Positions 21,964 to 32,411 of a DNA stretch of 58,500 nucleotides are shown here, piece after piece. Origin of the DNA: Symbiodinium natans (Eukaryota > Sar > Dinophyceae > Suessiales > Symbiodiniaceae); NCBI GenBank assembly GCA_905221605.1, contig CAJNDS010000303.1, positions 64,001-122,500 of the forward strand, given 5' to 3'. The first letter of the stretch is position 1; the number at the start of each line of letters is the position of its first letter. A program made the position numbers and the translations under genes. The notes under the pieces were generated by a model. That model was not told the origin of the DNA. It did no database searches and saw only the letters and a program-made list of their open reading frames with translations.

Positions 21964-22540
21964 ATTGATGTTTCAGAATTGTGCTTGAGCGATTTTGTTT
22001 TTAAACCAAGGTATCGACAAAAGGTGGAATTTAGAATCTGGGGACCAGCTTTTTTTGGAGTGGACAGTGCAAAGAGCTGAAAAACAGCAGACGTGCCAGA
22101 AAAAAAACCACCATCCATTCTACTATCATTCTAGAAGGGTCGGAGACCGTCGTTTGAGCTTTGGTTGGGTTGCTGCTTTTTCTTCGGCCTTGTTTTTTGT
22201 GGTATGCTTTTGAATAGACCACCGTGCTGCTGATGTGGTTCCGTTTAAAAAAATGCTTTTGACCATGAACACCACAGTAACTTTTCAGAAAGTAAACGGC
22301 GCAATAAAGTCAATGTGGCATGCGGCAAGAACCAAGTTGCGGAGTTAGGACAATCAAAGTTCCTGCTGGCCCCCTTGCACCGGAGCGGCTGTAAGAACTT
22401 TACATTGGAGTGCCGAGTTCAGCCAAAGTGGTCTTGAGACACCTGTTTAAAGTTTGGTTTTTGGTTTGCCAAATAATTGTTTAAGACTCTTTTTTCTGTG
22501 TGGCAGCAATGAGTACTGTTTCTTGACGCAACATCACCTC
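21641..22540. other. No recognised gene; poly(A) tract inside
   Basis: Mixed sequence with no supported coding region. It contains a 34-base A run (21,929-21,962). A minus-strand frame through it translates as a Phe run and is not considered real. Confidence 0.5.
21929..21962. repeat. Poly(A) tract, 34 bases
   Basis: Uninterrupted A34 on the plus strand. It could be a retroposition scar, but no source gene or target-site duplication was identified next to it. Confidence 0.95.
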
Positions 22541-22544
22541 TGCT

Positions 22545-22985
22545 CAAAGGGGGGGCTAAGAGGGGGCTTAAGGGGGGGCTTAAGGGGCTTAGGGGGGGGG
22601 CAAAGGGGGGGGCTTTGAAGAAGACCCTTTGAAGGGGCTTTAAAGGGGGCTTCAAGGGGGCTTTAAGGGGGGGGCTTAAGGGGGCTTAAGGGGCTTAAGG
22701 GGGGCTTCAGGGGGAGCTTAAGGGAGGCTTAAGAGGACTTAAGGGGGGGCTTAAAGGGGGCTTAAGGGGCTTAAGGGGAGCTTAAAGGGGGCTTGAAGGG
22801 GGCTTAAAGGGGGGCTTTAAAAGGGGGCTTAAAGGGGGCTTGAAGGAGACTTTAGGGGGGCTCAAAGGAAGGCTTTTCGGGGGCTTTCTCGGCTTAAAGG
22901 GGGGGCTTCAAGGGGGCTTCAGAGAGGCTTAAGGGGGAGGGCTTAAGGGGGTTGAAAAAAGGGGGGCTTAAGGGCGACTCTAAAC
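22545..22985. repeat. GGCTTAAGGGG minisatellite array, left block
   Basis: About 440 bp built of 9-14-bp units of the form GGGGGGCTTAAG or GGGGCTTAAAG, with variants (GGCTTCAAG, GGCTTTAAG, GGCTTGAAG). The palindrome CTTAAG recurs between G-runs, so the plus strand is strongly G-rich and could form quadruplexes. Confidence 0.95.
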
Positions 22986-23004
22986 ATTACTTTATCGTGA
23001 AGAT

Positions 23005-23500
23005 GAAAGAGAAGGGATTTATTCTAAATTCCACCCCTCTCGAATCTTGCTTTGTTTTTTGGATTTCGTTCTTCGAAACTAGAGAAGTGAGACTCTAACT
23101 TCCCTTTGAAAAGAGAGAGAAAGGAATTTATTCTAAATTCCACCCCCCTCGAAGCTTGTTATGTTTTTGTGTGTTTTTGGGATTTCATTATTCGAAACCA
23201 GAGAAGTGAGACTCTAAACATACATGTCCCTTTACGAAGCGAAAAAAGGGAATGTATTCTAAATTCCACCCCCCTCGAACCTTGTTATACATTTTGTGTT
23301 TGTTTTTGGATGTCATTCTTCGAAACCAGAGAAGTGAGACTCTAACATTCATTTCCTTTTACGAAAAGAAAAAAGGGAATGTATTCTAAATTCCACCCCC
23401 CTCGAATCTTGTTTTGTTTTTTGGGTTTCATTCCTCGAAACCAGAGAAGTGAGACTCTTTTTAAAGGGGAACTTAAGGGCAATTCCACCCCGCTCGCTTC
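23005..23500. repeat. 92-127-bp direct repeats, about 4.5 copies
   Basis: Recurring block (A)GGGA(A/T)T(T/G)TATTCTAAATTCCACCC(C)CTCGAA(T/G/C)CTTG(T)...TTCGAAACCAGAGAAGTGAGACTCTAA. The anchor TTCTAAATTCC is at 23,022, 23,131, 23,257 and 23,384, with a truncated copy at about 23,481. Spacing varies from 92 to 127 bp. Reverse-strand open frames here share a hydrophilic peptide (GVEFRIHS) but no recognised domain. Confidence 0.9.
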
Positions 23501-23549
23501 TTCTTTTGTTTTTTGTGTTCATTACTCGAGTTTCAAGGAGCAGAGAGTT

Positions 23550-23826
23550 CATAGCAGTGACGTGGCGCGGGGCTAAGCCGAGAACCCCATGTTTTTTTTC
23601 AGAGATGATTCATATGCTTCCACGCGAGCTTGCCCGGCAGAAAAAAGCGGAGGGGTTGGGGGGGGCGCAGCCCCCCCCATTTGCATAGCAGTGACGTGGC
23701 GCGGGGCTAAGCCGAGAACCCCATGTTTTGTTTTGTTTTGGACATGATTCATATGCTTCCACGCGAGTTTGCCCGGCTTAAACAAGCGGGGGGGTTGGGG
23801 GGGGGCGCAGCCCCCCCCATTTGCAA
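23550..23826. repeat. 134-bp direct repeat, two copies with GC hairpin
   Basis: Two copies, starting at 23,550 and 23,684 with CATAGCAGTGACGTGGCGCG. Each ends in a G-run/C-run inverted repeat (about eight G, CGCA, about eight C) followed by CATTTGCA, near 23,660-23,680 and 23,800-23,820. The G/C arms could form a very stable hairpin. Confidence 0.9.
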
Positions 23827-23839
23827 ACACGATGCTCGC

Positions 23840-24265
23840 ATTAGGCCTTTTAAACTGCTGCCCAAATCCTCCACCGAAGGCCCAGCAGGTATGAAGCCTC
23901 TAAGACGTCTTAAACTGCTACCCGAACCCTCCACAAAAGGCCCAGCGAGTATTCGGCCTCTTAAACTGCTGCCTAAATCCTCCACAGAAGGCCCAGCAAG
24001 TATTACGCCTTTTGAACTGCTGCCCAAACCCTCCACAAAAGGCCCAGCAAGTATCAGGCCTCTTAAACTGCTGCCTAAACCCTCCGCAGAAGGCCCAGCA
24101 AGTAAAACGCCTTTGAAACTGCTGCCCAAACCCTCCAAAAAAGGCCCAGCAAGTATTAGGCCTCTTAAACTGCTGCCTAAACCCTCCGCAGAAGGCCCAG
24201 CAAGTATTACGCCTCTTCAATTGCTGCCCAAAGGCCCAGCAAGTATTAGGCCTCACAGCTGCCTC
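23840..24265. repeat. 51-bp tandem repeat array
   Basis: About eight units around CTTAAACTGCTGCCTAAACCCTCC(A/G)CAGAAGGCCCAGCAAGTATTA(G/C)GCCT. Most are 51 bp, and the last two are shortened. The plus strand is open across the array (frame 23,723-24,313) and reads as a 17-residue repeat of the type GPASIRPLKLLPKPSAE. Two minus-strand frames are open as well, because the unit length is a multiple of three and contains no stop in those frames. Frame openness is therefore weak evidence for a protein. Confidence 0.9.
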
Positions 24266-24277
24266 AACCCTCCACAG

Positions 24278-24775
24278 AGGGGGGGGCTTGGCTGCGGCTT
24301 CAGGGGGGCTTGAAGGGGGCTTAAAAAGAGGGGCTTAAAGGGGGGGCTTTCCTTAAAGGGGGGCTCTCGGGGGCTTTAAAGGGGGGCTTAAAGGGGGTTT
24401 AAAGGGGGGCTTAAAGGGGGGCTTAAAGGGGGGCTTAAAGGGGGTTTAAAGGGGGGCTTCAAGGGGGGCTTCAAGGGGGGCTTAAAGGGGGGCTTAAAGG
24501 GGGGGCTTCAAGGGGGCTTTAAGGGGGGGCTTAAGGGGGGGGCTTAAGGGGGGCTTAAAGGGGGGGCTTAAGGGGGGGCTTAAGGGGGGGCTTAAGGGGG
24601 GCTTAAGGGGGGGCTTAAGGGGGGCTTAAGGGGGGGCTTAAGGGCTTTGACCCTTTGCCCCCCCCCCCCCCCGAAGGGACCCCCTTTGCAGGGACCCCTT
24701 TGAAGGGGGGCTTAAGGGGGGCTTAAAGGGGGGCTTAAAGGGGGGCTTAAGCCCCCTTTTGCCCAAAGGGGGGGG
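24278..24775. repeat. GGCTTAAGGGG minisatellite array, right block
   Basis: About 500 bp of the same G-rich CTTAAG unit as the left block at 22.5 kb, more regular here (e.g. repeated GGGGGGCTTAA). It includes a C14 run near 24,656-24,671 and a short inverted segment GCTTAAGCCCCCTTTTGCCC at its right end. Confidence 0.95.
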
Positions 24776-25701
24776 GCCCATCCTCCGTTACAGACAGGGT
24801 GATGCCACCATTCCTTGTTTGCACATGTTTCAAAGCAGTGACAAACTTGTCAACTTAGATCCGCCGCTTTTTGCCAAGCTAAAGAGCTGTCGGTGTGCAC
24901 CGAATCTTGATTCTTTGCAGCTGCAAGCTCTGAACATTTGACAGCCTGCAGGAAAGAAGATGCGAACATGCTGGAGCCGTCCAACAAGAACTGGGTGTGT
25001 TTGATCATGTGGGGTGGTGCTAGCTTCTTGGAAATGCACATAAGAAGTTGGGCCTCCTTTGGCTTGTAACTGCCGTAATGTATGTAGAAGCAATCGTCAT
25101 CGTCTCATTCAAAGTCCTTGCGCCAATAGGTCTCTTGGATGCAGTTTCTTACTGCAAGGATGTACCCGGAGCCCAGTAAGAGACTTTCTTCTTGCTACTG
25201 CGCAGTTATTGTCGTTGAGATTCCGGAAGCGTGCAATGCACAGGTTTACCACGATTGATCCGCGTCTTACTGTTTAAGGTTGGTCAATGTCTCTGGCGGC
25301 ACGGCTACCCCAGCCTTCTCTACGTCTTTCGAAATGCAACAACTCAGATCTAAAATGGACTTGGATGGGCGAACTGCCTATTTCTCCAAAACAAGACTGT
25401 CAACTTGGGTAGCCAAAAAGTTCTGACCTCCGCTTCCATGGAGGGACACAATGTTAAGGGCAAGTGGCAAACCACAAAGAATTTAGCGATAATACAACGG
25501 CGCCCAAGTGATCCCAAAGATGTTGGTATAACTGTCCTGGAAGATCATGGCCCTCAGCCCCTTGCCTTGACTTCCGTGCTTCGTAAACCCAGGTTGTCTG
25601 AACATGAGTAGCGCAAGAGCATTACCACAAATAAAGCAGGAAAAAACAGCAACACTGGAACACCAACTAAGGTAAAACGTTTCCGCTCTTAGTTTGCACT
25701 T
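24776..25701. other. No recognised gene
   Basis: Mixed-composition DNA. Short open frames on both strands (e.g. minus 25,093-24,830) lack recognisable motifs. Confidence 0.4.
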
Positions 25702-26319
25702 GTGTGGTGGAAGCTTGCGTGTTTAAATTTAATGTTACGCGTTGTGTCAGGCCGCAAGTCAAAAAAAGGGTGTGTCTGCACTTGGTTTAGACAGGTTAGG
25801 TTCGTACTTTTAAGGGAAAAGCCAGAGGAACCTTCGGTTTTCAACCGCAACAGTACCCACTTTAACAGCGGCGTCCGACCAAGAGGTTCTTGTCCATGTT
25901 TCTGGCAGACTCTTCTTTCTCTACTTTTCGGCTTTTTGCTGCTTGGCTCGTTTTGCAGAGGGATTCAGTCGGACTTTATGGAAAATGCCTGGAGGTCGAG
26001 CAACAGTGCTCCACACCCCGCAGCAACTCGCTCAACGTGCAAGAAACCAAACTTGCTTTTTGTTTTGTGGTTGGAGTGCCCTGTTTTTGGCGTTGTCAGG
26101 TTGGCGTTTTGTTGTATTTTCCTGGTAGATGCCTACTCAGCTGCTGATGCAACAAAAAGACATGTGTTGATGTTTTGCCGTTTCTCTCCTTCGCCTGAGC
26201 ACTGGAGAAAGTGTATGTTGTTCTCATCCATAAGTATGTTGACGCTGGCACTACATCGCAAGCTCTTTGTGGTTGGAAGAAAACCACATGGTATGTGTTT
26301 GCAACCTTGGTTATTTTGA
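25702..26319 (+). CDS. Unrecognised open frame, about 205 codons
   Basis: Longest plus-strand frame between 24.8 and 26.8 kb. It is Cys/Phe/Leu-rich with two hydrophobic stretches, one containing TLLSLLFGFLLLGSF and one LAFCCIFLVDAY. There is no clear ATG (the frame opens at a TTG) and no known domain. It may be non-coding; recorded only because nothing else explains the stretch. Confidence 0.12.
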   Translation: MWWKLACLNLMLRVVSGRKSKKGCVCTWFRQVRFVLLREKPEEPSVFNRNSTHFNSGVRPRGSCPCFWQTLLSLLFGFLLLGSFCRGIQSDFMENAWRSSNSAPHPAATRSTCKKPNLLFVLWLECPVFGVVRLAFCCIFLVDAYSAADATKRHVLMFCRFSPSPEHWRKCMLFSSISMLTLALHRKLFVVGRKPHGMCLQPWLF

Positions 26320-26755
26320 TAACTACACTTTACTGCACCTTTTACTTGCCTTTTGTTTACCCATAGTGAGTTCGGGCAGCTCCCGTAAGAAATATTGAAA
26401 ATGTCCACAAAGGCAACAACAAAAAGCTAGGTGCACTTCTCGATTTGTGCGTGTCATTCTTGCACAAGGGTCCATGCTAAAGATGATCCCAAAAGAAATA
26501 CGTAAGAAGTAAGAAATGCTAAGTGCAAGGAAAAAAAGTCATGCAGAATTCGATTTGAAGCGGAAGGCCCTATTTCCCATTCTAAGCATCTTCCGAAGAG
26601 AAGGGTCATTTAAACGCAGGTTTTCCACTGTGCTACTGATGTGATAAAGGGGCGTCCGCTTAAAAACAAAATCTCCCCTTGAATCGCGCAATTATGCGCC
26701 GGCGCCAAAGGGATGAAAAAGCGCGTGAGTCAATGGAATGATATTGGGAAGACAG
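26320..26755. other. No recognised gene
   Basis: No coding or RNA signal recognised. The sequence becomes progressively richer in A toward the AT-rich island that follows. Confidence 0.4.
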
Positions 26756-27005
26756 CTAAGACTAGTATTCGTCATTTATCTCTAGAATCACTAATGATCC
26801 AATTATCAATGAGTTTACAAAGAAATATTTTAAAACAAACACCAAAATTTAAGGTATTGGAGTTTTCCCATCATTCTTTACATTGATATTATTGAACAGT
26901 AAATTAGTGGGATTATCTGTATTCAATGCAGGATTATCATCAATGCAACTACAGCAATTCTCATCACGTAAAGTATTTTGTACGACATTATTAGAGAATA
27001 TTCAG
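26756..27005. other. AT-rich island of unknown origin
   Basis: About 250 bp markedly richer in A+T than its surroundings. On the minus strand an open run of about 50 codons contains DENCCSCIDDNPALN and NVKNDGKTPIP. On the plus strand two frame-shifted stretches are rich in Leu/Ile/Ser TTA codons. The composition and TTA-heavy codons suggest a fragment from an AT-rich source (organelle, symbiont or virus) or simply a decayed element end. I cannot identify the source gene. Confidence 0.3.
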
Positions 27006-27255
27006 AATATTCGAAGTGCTGCAAGTGTGCATGTGTGAACTGTGAGCAAACAGTTTAGATCAAGGTGTGTCAAGAGCAAGACAGAGAGGAAACCAGGAAC
27101 GGGCGTGTAGTGCATTGTGTGAATTATTTTTGGATTCGATGGATTGTCATTATTTAAGTGACGATTTTGTATATGCGACTCTCCAAGAATTTTGGGGAGA
27201 TTTGACAAAGGAGAGTTACTAAAGACGAACAGCAATGGAAAGGAGTATGTTGCAG

Positions 27256-28070
27256 CAAAATGCATTGTGCGTGTTGATGATCTTCAGATGGCTGGAAAGC
27301 AAAAGAGTGTTGAGCCGATTCTCAAGAAACTTGAGAAGAAAGTTAAGCTTTAGATAGAAGGTCCGTTTTTGACAGAAGAAGAGCACAGCAGAGGATAATA
27401 TTCAGAAGGAAGTGTCAGATTCCTCAAGAGAAAGTGTTCCTTCGAGAACCACGAGCTGAGAATTTGTTGGATGGAAAGTATTCCAAGAAGTTGTTGGAGA
27501 TCCTCAATGTGCAGAAGAGGAAGAGCAAGAAAAGCCCTTGCACTCCAGCATCTTGAGAAGCAGATTTTCCGCCAGAACTTTCTGAAGAAGAAGCAACGAA
27601 GTACCGGTCAGCAGTTGGGATTTTGCTCTATGTTGCCCAGACAGACCTGACATGCAGTTTGCGACGAAAAATTTAACGACGAAAATGGCGAAGCCCACGC
27701 AGCGCAAGAAGAAGGAGCTTGAGCACCTCGCGCTCTACCTTGAAGGCACAGCCGACCATAGCATCACCTACAAGAAGACAGAAAAAGGAACGTCAGCTTG
27801 AGCAGACCAAGAACGAACCTCAACAACTACGACCCCGAGAACGGAAGTGATTAAGAAAATGGAGAACGTGAAGGAGAGCACTTACTAGAATTTTTCAGCG
27901 ACAGCGACTGGGCTGGAGATAAGGAGACACGGAAAAGCGTGAGTCGCGCTACATTCTATCTCAACGGAATGCATTTTTATTCATCAAGGACCCAGAGAAG
28001 TGTGATTCTATCGTCCACGGAAGCTGAGTACCTCGCGTTGACAGGAGCAGCAAGCGAAGCTTTCAGACTA
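27256..28070 (+). pseudogene. Ty1/copia reverse transcriptase-RNase H remnant
   Basis: Plus-strand piece of a copia-type polyprotein in several frames. The RT active-site neighbourhood reads RVDDLQMAGKQKSVEPIL (27,268-27,321), where the usual Y of YVDD is R. Then come a FLKR-like block near 27,420 and YRSAVGILLYVA (about 27,600-27,640). After a frameshift follow DMQFATKNLTTKMAKPTQ and ELEHLALYLEGTADHS. The RNase H part reads FFSDSDWAGDKETRKSVSR, then RTQRSVILSSTEAEYLAL and TGAASEAF (27,893-28,060). The SDSDWAGD and SSTEAEY boxes are the classic copia RNase H signatures. In-frame stops (e.g. at 27,352 and after 27,790) and frameshifts make it non-functional. No LTRs or integrase were found. 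Confidence 0.85.
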
Positions 28071-31000
28071 CACAACGCCCGTGAACCTCAAACCTTCTCA
28101 TGCTGCTGCAAAACATGCTTGAAAGAACTGAAACTGCGCGTGGTTCTCTGCTGTCGCTCTCTTCTTGTATCTTTTTTGCCTTTGAATTGCATGCCAAAGC
28201 TGGCAATGCCAAAACAATGCTTCTCTTGCTTCTGAAAACTTTCTCCAATCTTCTGACCATCTCTTCCTTCTCAAATTCTTCTTGTTCTTCTTGGCGTGTT
28301 CTTCCTGAGAGTTCTTTCATGCGACGTCGGCGGAGTAAAACACTTCACGCTTTGCTGACAATGCTTTTGTTTCTATATGCCGTGTTTTCTTTCGTGAGAA
28401 CTGCGTGGGCCATGTGAGTAGCTGAACATTGTGTAGCATGTAGCTACTGTAGACTGCTGTCATGTAGTGTTTAGACATGTTGAGGCGAGTGCACCATTGC
28501 AGAGTCATTGGCTACTCGGGCGGGGTGTTCAACTTTGTCGCACATAGCAAACCCCCATTTTCACATGACAGTTTTTGGTCTCGTTTCATGTAGCTTGAGC
28601 AACGACTCTCCGCTTTCACAAGGCTCAAATTTGGAAAAGTGTGTTTTCTGTTCAGAAAAGCTCGGGAAGACACAACTGCCATAGTGCAGAGTGCCAACCA
28701 ATACTTTGGACTTTGGTCTTTTGCGAGCCATACGTCCTACTTTGTTTAATTTGGTCGACGCACCCACTTTTTCCTTCTTTGTTGAATTTGCTGGAAAGCT
28801 CAAAGCGTGCGTTTCAAGACAAGACGTCCGGTTGCGTTGTGGGCGCGGCAGCCCTTGAGCGAAGGCTTTCATGAGGGCCTCCGACTGATACCAGCCCACG
28901 CCGGTCCATGATGCCAGCCTGCAAACCCGGCCAGCCAAGAGCGCGAGGCCTTCGGCGAAGCGAAGAAGGGCTTCTGCCTTCAAGTGTTTCCGTGGATCAC
29001 GTCGACAGCCAAGCCGCCAAGGCAAAGCCACATGAAGATCAACCAAGACTGCAGTCTGCCAGCATCAGCTTCTGCAGGCACAGCAGACATCCTTAGTTCC
29101 AGGTCCATCTGTGTTGGCGCCTGAAGTGGCAGAGGGCTGGTCTTGAAGGGCCGTAGCCGCCAACACTTTCTACAGTTGCAAGCGTCGTGCTTTCAATTTG
29201 TTCTTGCTTGTTTTGGCTCATAAGCGGCGCAGGGAGTTTCAGGCAACGACCAAGGTTGCACAAGCACATAATTCAGCATGCGGTTCATGCTGTGTTAGCA
29301 GAGCAAATACAATACGGAACGGGCAACCAGCTTGCGCGCTTGCAGGCAACTTTTTGGTAAGAAACTCACATGTTGCGTTCTGGCGCATTCCTCGGGCAAC
29401 GTTTAAAAGCAAAGTTATCATGAATGTGTTTCTGATTGTTCTGAAAGCGTAGATGATTTTGATGGCCTGGCTGCTGGCTATGAACATGGCTGCCTCGCCT
29501 TGATTTGAATGGCATTGTGCATCAGTATGGTGTCATGCGAGGGTTGTTTATATTGTCATTGAGGTCCCAGCATGTGGCCATGCAGATGATGAGACACATT
29601 GTTTCATGCAGGCGCGTCCACAGGGACAATAATTTGCAGTCAAGCATGCGCATAAGTTTCAGCCGCACTCTGCGTACAAGGTTCATGCACGAGAAACGAT
29701 CTCGATGGCCAGGGCCTTGCTTCTTGTTGGTGCTGTAGCGGATGCTGTGTTGCTAAGGAGCACCCGATTGCTGCAATGCACAGTGGAGCCGACCTTTGAC
29801 CACGGTTTGTCATGGTGTGCAACATTCATGGAACACATGCGTCATGTTAGCAAACTGAACAACTGGCTGCAGATTGGAGTGTGCTGCCGTCTACCCGGAT
29901 TGTGAGGGCCACAGCGTCAACGCTTTGTATTTATTGATATTTGGAGTGCCAGAACACACCAAAGGCTGCATTTGTTCAATCAGCTGTACTTCGAGGCGGG
30001 CTGGTCGAAAAAAAGCACGGGTCAAACGTCACTAATGACATGAACAATGCAGGTCAAGTGCCGGTTGGCCACCGCATCATGTTTACGGGCAGCGTGTCCC
30101 CTGGTTGCCGATTTGCTGTTGTCGTGTATATACATAAAATAATTACTTGTTCTTTTTTTGATTGTGACCATTCGTTCAATATCATCCCGCTAACCCATGA
30201 GGATACTCACCGTCGTCGTCCATGACTCAGCCCCTGGTTGTGCAGCATCTTGCGAGAGACATTGGACAGCACCTCTCAGTCTCCAGCACGTGTATTCAAT
30301 TTCAATTCCAGCCTAGTTATGTGCGTTTTGCAGGTAGTAGCTGCTTGGATCATGTTGCTGCACCAGAGCTCAGCCAAGCCGGGACAATTCAGCTCAGGTG
30401 CCAATCATTTGCCTTTGCTTTGTTGTGCAGATTGTGCTGATTTTTGTTGTGCGGCTTTGTTGCAGGAATCCTGTCGTCAAAGGCATCCAGCACTGCATCT
30501 CCTGAGATGGCAACCTGAGGAGCAGCATCTGCAAAAACGGTTCTCGCTTATTTAGTTACAGTAGAACAACCCGTCATGTAGAGTTGCTTTAAGAACAAGC
30601 AGGTCCTTGTTGGGTGAGCGGGTGTAGAACACCGATCCTTTGGAAGAGGCATGACGGCTTCTGTGTCCCGCAGCCACTTCATGGTTTAATGAAATTGACA
30701 TTGTGGCGAGAAGCACTGCAGCCTGCAGCTCAGCGATGCTCAGCGTAGTGGGCTGCAAGTCTTGCGGGTGAGCCAGCAGGAGCCAACTCAGGCCACACGA
30801 TCTATACCTGATGACCGTGTAAAACTGGACATGAATTGTCTGGTAGCCCGGCCCTCAAGGGCCTTAAGCTTTCCGATCACAATTCGATCAGAAGTCTGTG
30901 GCTGTCATGGCAGTGTTGCGCCTTTTCAGGGGTTCACCGGATTGATCCTGGGCCTCCTTGGTGTTCGGGTGACATGGACCTGGGAAACCGAGGCTTTCAG

Positions 31001-31325
31001 AGATTTGTTTCGGCACTGCTCTGTAGTCTTGTGCATCAGATCGGGCTTGGACACAGATGCCGCCCGGGACGGTCTCTGATGCAGTTGTATTGGCAAAAGG
31101 CATCTTCGCCTTTCTCAGCTTTGCCGGCTGATGACAGCTTCTTCCTTTTACAGGTGGCATGGCTCAGAGATTACTGTTGTTCTGGCCAGATGACTCACTG
31201 TGAGTGCACTGATCCAGGTGAGTGGCACCAAAAGGGTGCCTCGGTGCCACGACACGGTGCAAGATCGGTCAATGCCTATCAACCTCGACAATGTTGCCTT
31301 AAGGCTTCAGCTATGGGTGTGTGAG
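28071..31325. other. Unassigned DNA with isolated open frames
   Basis: About 3.2 kb. Candidate frames include minus 28,320-28,063 (charged, MKELSGRTRQEEQEEFEKEE, but antisense to a CTT-rich tract) and plus 30,920-31,079 after a TTTTCAG acceptor-like site (GFTGLILGLLGVRVTWTWE). Neither can be tied to a gene. A ten-base match to part of the dinoflagellate spliced leader at 29,211 was considered chance. Confidence 0.35.
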
Positions 31326-31334
31326 GCGTGTGTG

Positions 31335-31775
<441 letters not shown>

Positions 31776-32139
31776 TTTCCACCGTTTTGTTTCTCTGCTC
31801 GTCTTTCTCAGGTTGCCGGACAAGGCGAGGCCTCGAGAGAACGGAAACGCTCAAAAACTGAATCAGGCTCGCGTCATTCTCTGTATCTGTGCCAGTTTGT
31901 CTCTGGGGTACACAGACTGTGCTGCGTTGCTGCATATCGCAGTTAACAGCTCTGCCGTGCCAGAAGTACCGGCCAGCAACACGGTGCTGTGGGAGATTGC
32001 ATGATGTGACACAATACAGTGGTCTCGTTAGTCTAGTATAGATGATTGTACCTTTCCCAGCTTGCTTAATTGAGGCAGGGACGAGCCACACAGCAGTGGC
32101 GATGCCTGGTGGGGAGCCGATTGAGTGGAGGGATGGAAG

Positions 32140-32411
32140 AGGTGACATACACAATCATTGACATGCTTTTTCGCCACCTTCTTCATCTCAAAAGTCGGAT
32201 CTCAAGGACAACCTTGGCCGCTGTCGTTGCTGAGTTCCTTGGGGGTTGGCTGAGAGAAATCTGGTTCCTCGAACACGTGCCGTTGCTCTGCGTTGCTCTC
32301 CGTTGCAGCGAGGTATCTCATTGTGCAGAGTTGTAGAAGAAGTTACAGGCGCAACGGGCGGTGGAGATCCGGATTGCTTTCAAATGGCTAGCCGAAGCGC
32401 CTAAAGCCTAA
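32140..32411 (+). CDS. Possible 3' exons of an unknown gene
   Basis: One stretch reads MEEVTYTIIDMLFRHLLHL and then TTLAAVVAEFLGGWLREIW (about 32,131-32,270). A second, after an acceptor-like TTGTAG, reads KKLQAQRAVEIRIAFKWLA and then EAPKA before a TAA at 32,409-32,411. Both have amphipathic-helix composition typical of real exons. I cannot place the donor site between them with confidence and do not recognise the protein. Confidence 0.25.

Noticed and set aside
29205-29222. TTTTGGCTCA, ten bases of the dinoflagellate spliced leader, as a possible retroposed cDNA relic
   Set aside because: Only 10 of 22 bases match, the following AG is missing (reads TAAGC), and no downstream coding sequence starts there.
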